Below are positions 6,494 through 9,833 of a stretch of DNA of 9,833 bases, in pieces. The notes beneath the pieces are model-generated. The model made no database searches and was not told the origin of the DNA. It saw only the letters and a list, made by a program, of their open reading frames with translations. The translations under genes were made by a program, and so were the position numbers. Every line of letters begins with the position of its first letter. Position 1 is the first letter of the stretch. The DNA is from JBAUHN01 sp049680295 (lineage in GTDB: Bacteria > Pseudomonadota > Alphaproteobacteria > Rhodobacterales > Rhodobacteraceae): positions 1 through 9,833 of the forward strand of contig JBAUHN010000326.1 of assembly GCA_049680295.1 (NCBI GenBank), given 5' to 3'.

Positions 6494-6519
6494 GCGACCT
6501 TAATCTTGATTAAGGTCGC
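6494..6519. promoter_or_regulatory. Perfect 12-bp inverted repeat, candidate operator of the AraC gene
   Basis: GCGACCTTAATC (6494-6505) and GATTAAGGTCGC (6508-6519) are exact reverse complements with two bases between them. The repeat lies 25 bases upstream of the AraC-type gene start and just downstream of a possible -10 element, a location that fits repression or autoregulation. The core half-site GACCTTAATC differs by one base from GACCTTTATC in the repeat at 5347-5389. A leader hairpin in the mRNA is an alternative, but there is no T-run for termination. Confidence 0.6.
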
Positions 6520-6528
6520 AGATCATTT

Positions 6529-6556
6529 AGAATACGTAGAACTTTGCGATTGAAAA
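6529..6556 (-). promoter_or_regulatory. Possible sigma-70-type promoter of the AraC gene
   Basis: On the minus strand TTTTCA (6551-6556) and TATTCT (6529-6534) are separated by 16 bases. Transcription would start near 6522, directly at the edge of the palindrome at 6494-6519, leaving a leader of about 50 bases. The match to the consensus is modest, so this is a position-supported guess. Confidence 0.3.
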
Positions 6557-6831
6557 GAGCGATAGCGTAGACAAAGAATGCGATCTGCATCGCGTTTCGC
6601 AGTTGCTCGGCGCAGCAATAGGCCGCATTCTTGAACTCGAACAAATGGCTCTGGATCTGCTTGCCGCATGGGCCGTTGAACTAGAAGAATGTTGGAAAAA
6701 TCGGGAAATACCACAACGCCTTGCAGGCGCGCGGATCGGTTTAATCGAAGAACTGCCCGGATGGCGCAACCCTCCTGCACTTGCGGGTAGTGGGTCAGTT
6801 CAGGCGCCAATGAAAATGGGAACCTTGTCCT
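6557..6831. other. Unassigned stretch between the two regulator genes
   Basis: No recognised gene. On the plus strand a frame is open from just after a TAG at 6537-6539 through 7031, the latter part being antisense to the GlxA-type gene. Its part inside the gap is protein-like: an acidic, leucine-rich helical segment (LELEQMALDLLAAWAVELEE, 6627-6686) followed by WKNREIPQRL and GLIEELPGWR. It has no ATG/GTG start with a ribosome-binding site near its beginning, and I do not recognise the family. It could be a decayed gene or chance. Minus-strand frames here are Ser/Arg-rich and unconvincing. Confidence 0.3.
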
Positions 6832-7794
6832 TCATCCAAAAACACGCATGTATTCACCTACCCCGACACCGAACCTCCGCTGAAAAGCGCGGCGCATGCG
6901 TTGGAGATCACCAAAACCGCTGTCGACGGCGACTTGTTTTGAAGGCATGTTCTCGGCCAAAAGGCCACGCGCATGATCTACGCGCACCCTTTCAACAAGT
7001 TGAGCCGGAGTTTCTTGTAAGCTTCGCTTGAAATGGCGCGACAGGGTTCGCGCATTCATCCCGGCAGAATTTGCCATACCTTCCAGTGTCCAATTAAGGT
7101 GCGGTTGTGTGACGACGTGTTCGATAAGCTGCGCCAGAGGTTCGTCGCGCGTGAACTGCCCGGCAAGATGAATAGCATATTGGCTCTGTCCCCCGGTGCG
7201 GCGGAGTTGAACGACCAGCTCGCGCGCCACTTCCAGAGCCGAAGCCGCACCGCAATCGTGCCGAATGATGGCAAGCGCCAGATCGATCCCCGTTGTGACG
7301 CCGGCGGATGTGAATACCCTGCCGTCAGAAACGCTGATGCGGTCCAGGTCCCAGTGCACCTTGTCGTATTTTTGCGTGTCTTGTAATCGCGACCAGTGGG
7401 TCGTTGCAGCACAGCCATCCAGAACACCTGCCGAAGCCAGAACCAACGCACCCGAGCAGACAGAAATCAAACGCGCTTTCCCGTTGGCGTCCGCGCGGTG
7501 TTGAATAACTGCTTTTACAGCCTGATTTTTGATCAGCTCATCCACACCGACGCCACCTGGGATCAAAAGATCAGCACTTTCAGAGCCGGTGGCGAGCGGC
7601 CGATCCGCAACCAAAGTTATTCCGCAACACGCCGTTACAGGATCCCCATTCGGCGAGACGTATCTCATGCGATATTTTCGCCGCCCATTAAGCTTTGCCG
7701 TTTTGAAGGCCTGAACCGGCCCCGAGACATCCAACATGTTCACGCCATCGAACAGCAAGACGTCAATCGTACGTGGTTTCGGAGATGTGTCCAT
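6832..7794 (-). CDS. GlxA family transcriptional regulator (DJ-1/PfpI plus AraC HTH)
   Basis: 320 residues. Residues about 8-185 form a DJ-1/PfpI (class I amidotransferase-like) domain: IDVLLFDGVNMLDVSGPVQ at the start, LLIPGG (76-81), and the nucleophile-elbow segment SVCSGALVLASAGVLDG with Cys113, followed by ATTHW (130-134). Residues about 220-318 are an AraC-type DNA-binding domain with helix-turn-helix units at about 237-256 (MANSAGMNARTLSRHFKRSL) and 285-306 (VAVDSGFGDLQRMRRAFQRR). In this family the DJ-1 domain usually acts as a ligand-sensing module rather than an enzyme. The gene diverges from the MFS transporter gene, so control of that carrier is the natural inference. The ATG at 7792-7794 has only a weak GAGCG upstream. 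The length is normal for the family. Confidence 0.92.
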   Translation of the reverse strand: MDTSPKPRTIDVLLFDGVNMLDVSGPVQAFKTAKLNGRRKYRMRYVSPNGDPVTACCGITLVADRPLATGSESADLLIPGGVGVDELIKNQAVKAVIQHRADANGKARLISVCSGALVLASAGVLDGCAATTHWSRLQDTQKYDKVHWDLDRISVSDGRVFTSAGVTTGIDLALAIIRHDCGAASALEVARELVVQLRRTGGQSQYAIHLAGQFTRDEPLAQLIEHVVTQPHLNWTLEGMANSAGMNARTLSRHFKRSLQETPAQLVERVRVDHARGLLAENMPSKQVAVDSGFGDLQRMRRAFQRRFGVGVGEYMRVFG

Positions 7795-7795
7795 T

Positions 7796-7813
7796 TTTGA
7801 CGCTCATTTGACG
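7796..7813. promoter_or_regulatory. TTTGACG direct repeat in the divergent regulator/transporter spacer
   Basis: TTTGACG occurs at 7796-7802 and again at 7807-7813, a period of 11 bases, close to one helical turn. It lies immediately upstream of the GlxA-type regulator start and in the spacer shared with the MFS gene. AraC-type proteins commonly bind direct repeats, so this is a candidate operator. The copies also resemble -35 elements (TTGACG), but no good -10 lies at proper spacing on the plus strand. Confidence 0.35.
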
Positions 7814-7876
7814 TATTAGACAAAACCCATGTGCGCTAGAAGATCAGAAGTCAACAATTTTGCGTGGAAACCCGGA

Positions 7877-9082
7877 ATGTCAGTCGCTTCACTTGCTCGT
7901 AACGGGAACCTCATTTGTTTGCTTGTTGCGGATGCGGTTTTGGCATCTTCAATGCCGATCCTGATCATTTTGGGCGGGCTTGCCGGGCTGATGCTTGCTC
8001 CGTCGACGGCTCTCGCGACTTTGCCTGCGTCACTTCAAACTCTGGCTTGGCTGTTTGCTGCAGCGCCTTTTTCCCTTTTGATGGGCAAGCTGGGCCGCAA
8101 AGCGGGGTTCATACTCGGAGCGGGACTGACAATTGCTGGGGCTATTGTCGGCACATGGGCGTTGATTTCAGGCAGCTTCTTCCTGCTGTGCGCCGCACAT
8201 CTGATCTTGGGCATCGGCCTCACCTCGCATCAATATTTTCGCTTTGCCGCCGCCGAGGTTGTCAGCAAAGAGTGGCGACCAGTAGCGATATCCTTGGTCC
8301 TGACGTCGGGTCTTGTCGCGGCATTTGGCGGGCCGCAGATATTCATCATGACCAAAGACATCTTGGCACCAGTTCCACTTGCTGGCGGTTACGCCGCGAT
8401 TGCCGTAATTTCGCTGGTCGGAATTGCGCCTTTACTGGCGTTGAGTATGCCGTCCCCGCCAATTGTTTCGCGCTCTCTGTCAACCGCAAGATTTGCCTCG
8501 CTTGCTGTGCTGCGGCGCAGCCCGGTTCGAAAAGCGGTGCTCATCGGCGCGATTTCTCAAGGAGCGATGATGTTCATGATGGTACCCACCACCCTTGCCA
8601 TGATCGGATGCGGGTTTTCAGAAGGCACAGCGGGTGATGTTATTCGCTGGCACGTTGTTGCGATGTTCGCACCCAGCTTCTTCACCGGGTTTCTCATTAA
8701 ACGCTTTGGATCTACACCGGTTGTGACAGTTGGCCTGTTTCTTCTCGCACTGGCCGCCGTCATGGGGGCAAGCGGGCAATTTGTCAGTAACTTTTACGGC
8801 GCACTGGCGTTGCTGGGGGCTGGGTGGAATTTCAGCTATATCGGGGCAACGGACATGCTGGCAGAGGCCGTAACTGATGACGAAAAATCGGTTGTTCAAG
8901 GTGTCAACGACACAATGATCGCGTTGGTTTCAACGATCTGCGCCTTTGCATCCGGTGCCGTGATCGCCGGGCTTGGGTGGACCATCCTTTCGGCAATTAC
9001 ACTGGCGTTCGTCTTGCTTTCCTTTGCTGTGCTGTTGCTGGACCGAGGCGCATCAACGCTGCCTTCCACAAATTCAAACTGA
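7877..9082 (+). CDS. Major facilitator superfamily (MFS) transporter
   Basis: 401 residues from the chosen start, almost entirely hydrophobic with about 12 predicted helices. A motif A-like loop, GKLGRKAGF (residues 70-78), sits between helices 2 and 3. A central polar break (about residues 195-220, around STARFASLAVLRRSPVRKAV) separates two six-helix halves. The second half has an equivalent IKRFGSTP loop. These features indicate a proton-linked MFS carrier in the inner membrane, probably an efflux or uptake permease; the substrate is unknown. The frame is open to an ATG at 7829, but I prefer 7877. The latter has GGAAA about 6-10 bases upstream, begins in the usual way (MSVASLARNGNL, then helix 1), and leaves 82 bases for divergent promoters instead of 34. 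The upstream neighbour is a divergent GlxA-type regulator, its likely controller. Confidence 0.88.
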   Translation: MSVASLARNGNLICLLVADAVLASSMPILIILGGLAGLMLAPSTALATLPASLQTLAWLFAAAPFSLLMGKLGRKAGFILGAGLTIAGAIVGTWALISGSFFLLCAAHLILGIGLTSHQYFRFAAAEVVSKEWRPVAISLVLTSGLVAAFGGPQIFIMTKDILAPVPLAGGYAAIAVISLVGIAPLLALSMPSPPIVSRSLSTARFASLAVLRRSPVRKAVLIGAISQGAMMFMMVPTTLAMIGCGFSEGTAGDVIRWHVVAMFAPSFFTGFLIKRFGSTPVVTVGLFLLALAAVMGASGQFVSNFYGALALLGAGWNFSYIGATDMLAEAVTDDEKSVVQGVNDTMIALVSTICAFASGAVIAGLGWTILSAITLAFVLLSFAVLLLDRGASTLPSTNSN

Positions 9083-9241
9083 GGATCTTGACCTTATAGC
9101 ATTCTGCGTCAAACCTGAATCCCCCAAAGCTGTCCGAAATCTGCAATTTCAACGTGTTAGGCGATAAGTGATGTATCAGGTTAAACGCGGAACGCGGCAG
9201 TTACAGCAACGCGTGGCGTCGGACCCAAAAGTACAAGAGCC

Positions 9242-9833
9242 TCAAAGCGCCAGATAGCCGATCCCGCAAAAGGCCAGAATGCAGCCCCCCCATTGCACCA
9301 TTGTCATACGTTCCTTTAAAAGCAGCCACGCCAGAAGGATCGTCAGCAACCCAAACATCGACGATGCAACAGACGCATACTGCGGATTGGGCAGACTACC
9401 TGCCGATAGCACACACAACAGCGCGATGCCATCTGCAACGCCCATCGCAATCAACAACGGCAGGGCACGTTTGCCGGGCCAGAAAGGCAGTTTGAAGGAA
9501 AGTAAAAGGAGTGCAGTAAGGACAACTGCTATCACACGGGTGACAAGGGTTGATGGCATCTCATCACTCAGGTCAGCTGCGTGCTGACCCAGTGCAAAAG
9601 TACCTGCAAAACCAATTGCGGACCCAATAGCAAAGACGATTGTGGGACCTTTGGGCGGAACTGAGTCTGATGAGGTGTCAGACAGGGCGGCAACAACGGC
9701 GACGCCGGTGACAATGACTGCGACGGCCAGCCATTGCCACGGCGATATCGTCGTACCTTGGGCAGCGGCCAACCCGACCGAGATTATCGGGAAACCTGCG
9801 ATCAGGGGGGCGACCAACCGCACGGGGCCGCGC
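9242..9833 (-). CDS. DMT superfamily (EamA) transporter, C-terminal part
   Basis: About 196 residues are visible; the frame stays open through the right edge (RGPVRLVAPLIAGFPIISV), so the GTG at 9821-9823 is an internal valine and the true start lies outside. About 290 residues are usual, so roughly the first third is missing from view. The visible part has the end of the first EamA repeat, a charged linker (SDTSSDSVPPKG), and a complete second repeat of five helices. That repeat ends with the family-typical SVASSMFGLLTILLAWLLLKE followed by MTMVQWGGCILAFCGIGYLAL. Such proteins are ten-helix inner-membrane exporters or importers of metabolites. The gene is convergent with the MFS gene, with a 159-base spacer in which no clear terminator hairpin was found; the spacer has only a small tandem AACGCGG repeat (9184-9197). 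Confidence 0.88.
   Translation of the reverse strand, partial: RGPVRLVAPLIAGFPIISVGLAAAQGTTISPWQWLAVAVIVTGVAVVAALSDTSSDSVPPKGPTIVFAIGSAIGFAGTFALGQHAADLSDEMPSTLVTRVIAVVLTALLLLSFKLPFWPGKRALPLLIAMGVADGIALLCVLSAGSLPNPQYASVASSMFGLLTILLAWLLLKERMTMVQWGGCILAFCGIGYLAL

Noticed and set aside
6523..6810. Minus-strand frames in the gap after the GlxA-type gene
   Set aside because: They have Ser/Arg-rich composition, no recognisable domain, no ribosome-binding site, and overlap the likely AraC promoter.
9090..9099. GACCTTATAG after the MFS gene as a third operator half-site
   Set aside because: It is a single half-site with mismatches and no inverted partner nearby, so chance is adequate.
9112..9182. 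AACCTGA (9112-9118) and TCAGGTT (9176-9182) as a terminator between the convergent MFS and DMT genes
   Set aside because: The arms are only 7 bases and 57 bases apart, with no T-run; no stable hairpin is evident.
9821..9823. GTG as the start of the DMT transporter
   Set aside because: The frame continues to the window edge with family-typical residues (RGPVRLVAPLI), so the gene is truncated by the window.

Overview
The window looks like a chromosomal piece of a marine alphaproteobacterium, most likely a Roseobacter-group Rhodobacterales. This is inferred from moderate GC, the style of the proteins (FtsX-type ABC exporters, GlxA-like AraC regulators, DMT and MFS carriers) and the SxtJ/DUF5989/carbamoyltransferase trio; no rRNA or other phylogenetic marker is present. 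Eight complete protein genes are well supported, two more run off the window edges, and DUF5989 is a well-supported very short gene. No tRNA, rRNA or CRISPR array was seen.

Layout. (1) Positions 1-736, minus strand: SxtJ-family membrane protein, a 49-residue DUF5989 protein, and the first 36 codons of a NodU/CmcH-type carbamoyltransferase. (2) Positions 737-1155: a gap with no convincing gene. It holds what looks like a single orphan end of an IS21-like element (1016-1068) and a 28-codon reading frame with a signal-peptide-like N-terminus (1069-1155), which overlaps the end of the next operon and stops at the IS-like scar. (3) Positions 1148-5313, minus strand: a four-gene exporter operon (periplasmic adaptor, LolD/MacB-like ATPase, two FtsX-type permeases), tightly packed and probably translationally coupled. 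(4) Positions 5414-6469, minus strand: an AraC-type regulator carrying about seven membrane helices before its DNA-binding domain. (5) Positions 6470-6831: regulatory DNA plus an unassigned stretch. (6) Positions 6832-9082: a GlxA-type DJ-1/AraC regulator diverging from an MFS transporter. (7) Positions 9242 to the right edge, minus strand: the C-terminal two thirds of an EamA/DMT transporter, convergent with the MFS gene.

The most interesting signal is a pair of related perfect inverted repeats, one in front of the exporter operon (5347-5389) and one in front of the membrane-AraC gene (6494-6519). Both are built from the half-site GACCTT(T/A)ATC, and the half-site spacing differs by exactly 21 bases, about two helical turns. 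The simplest reading is a self-contained envelope-response module: a membrane-embedded AraC regulator that controls itself and the adjacent ABC exporter through a shared operator. This is a hypothesis from sequence pattern and gene order only.
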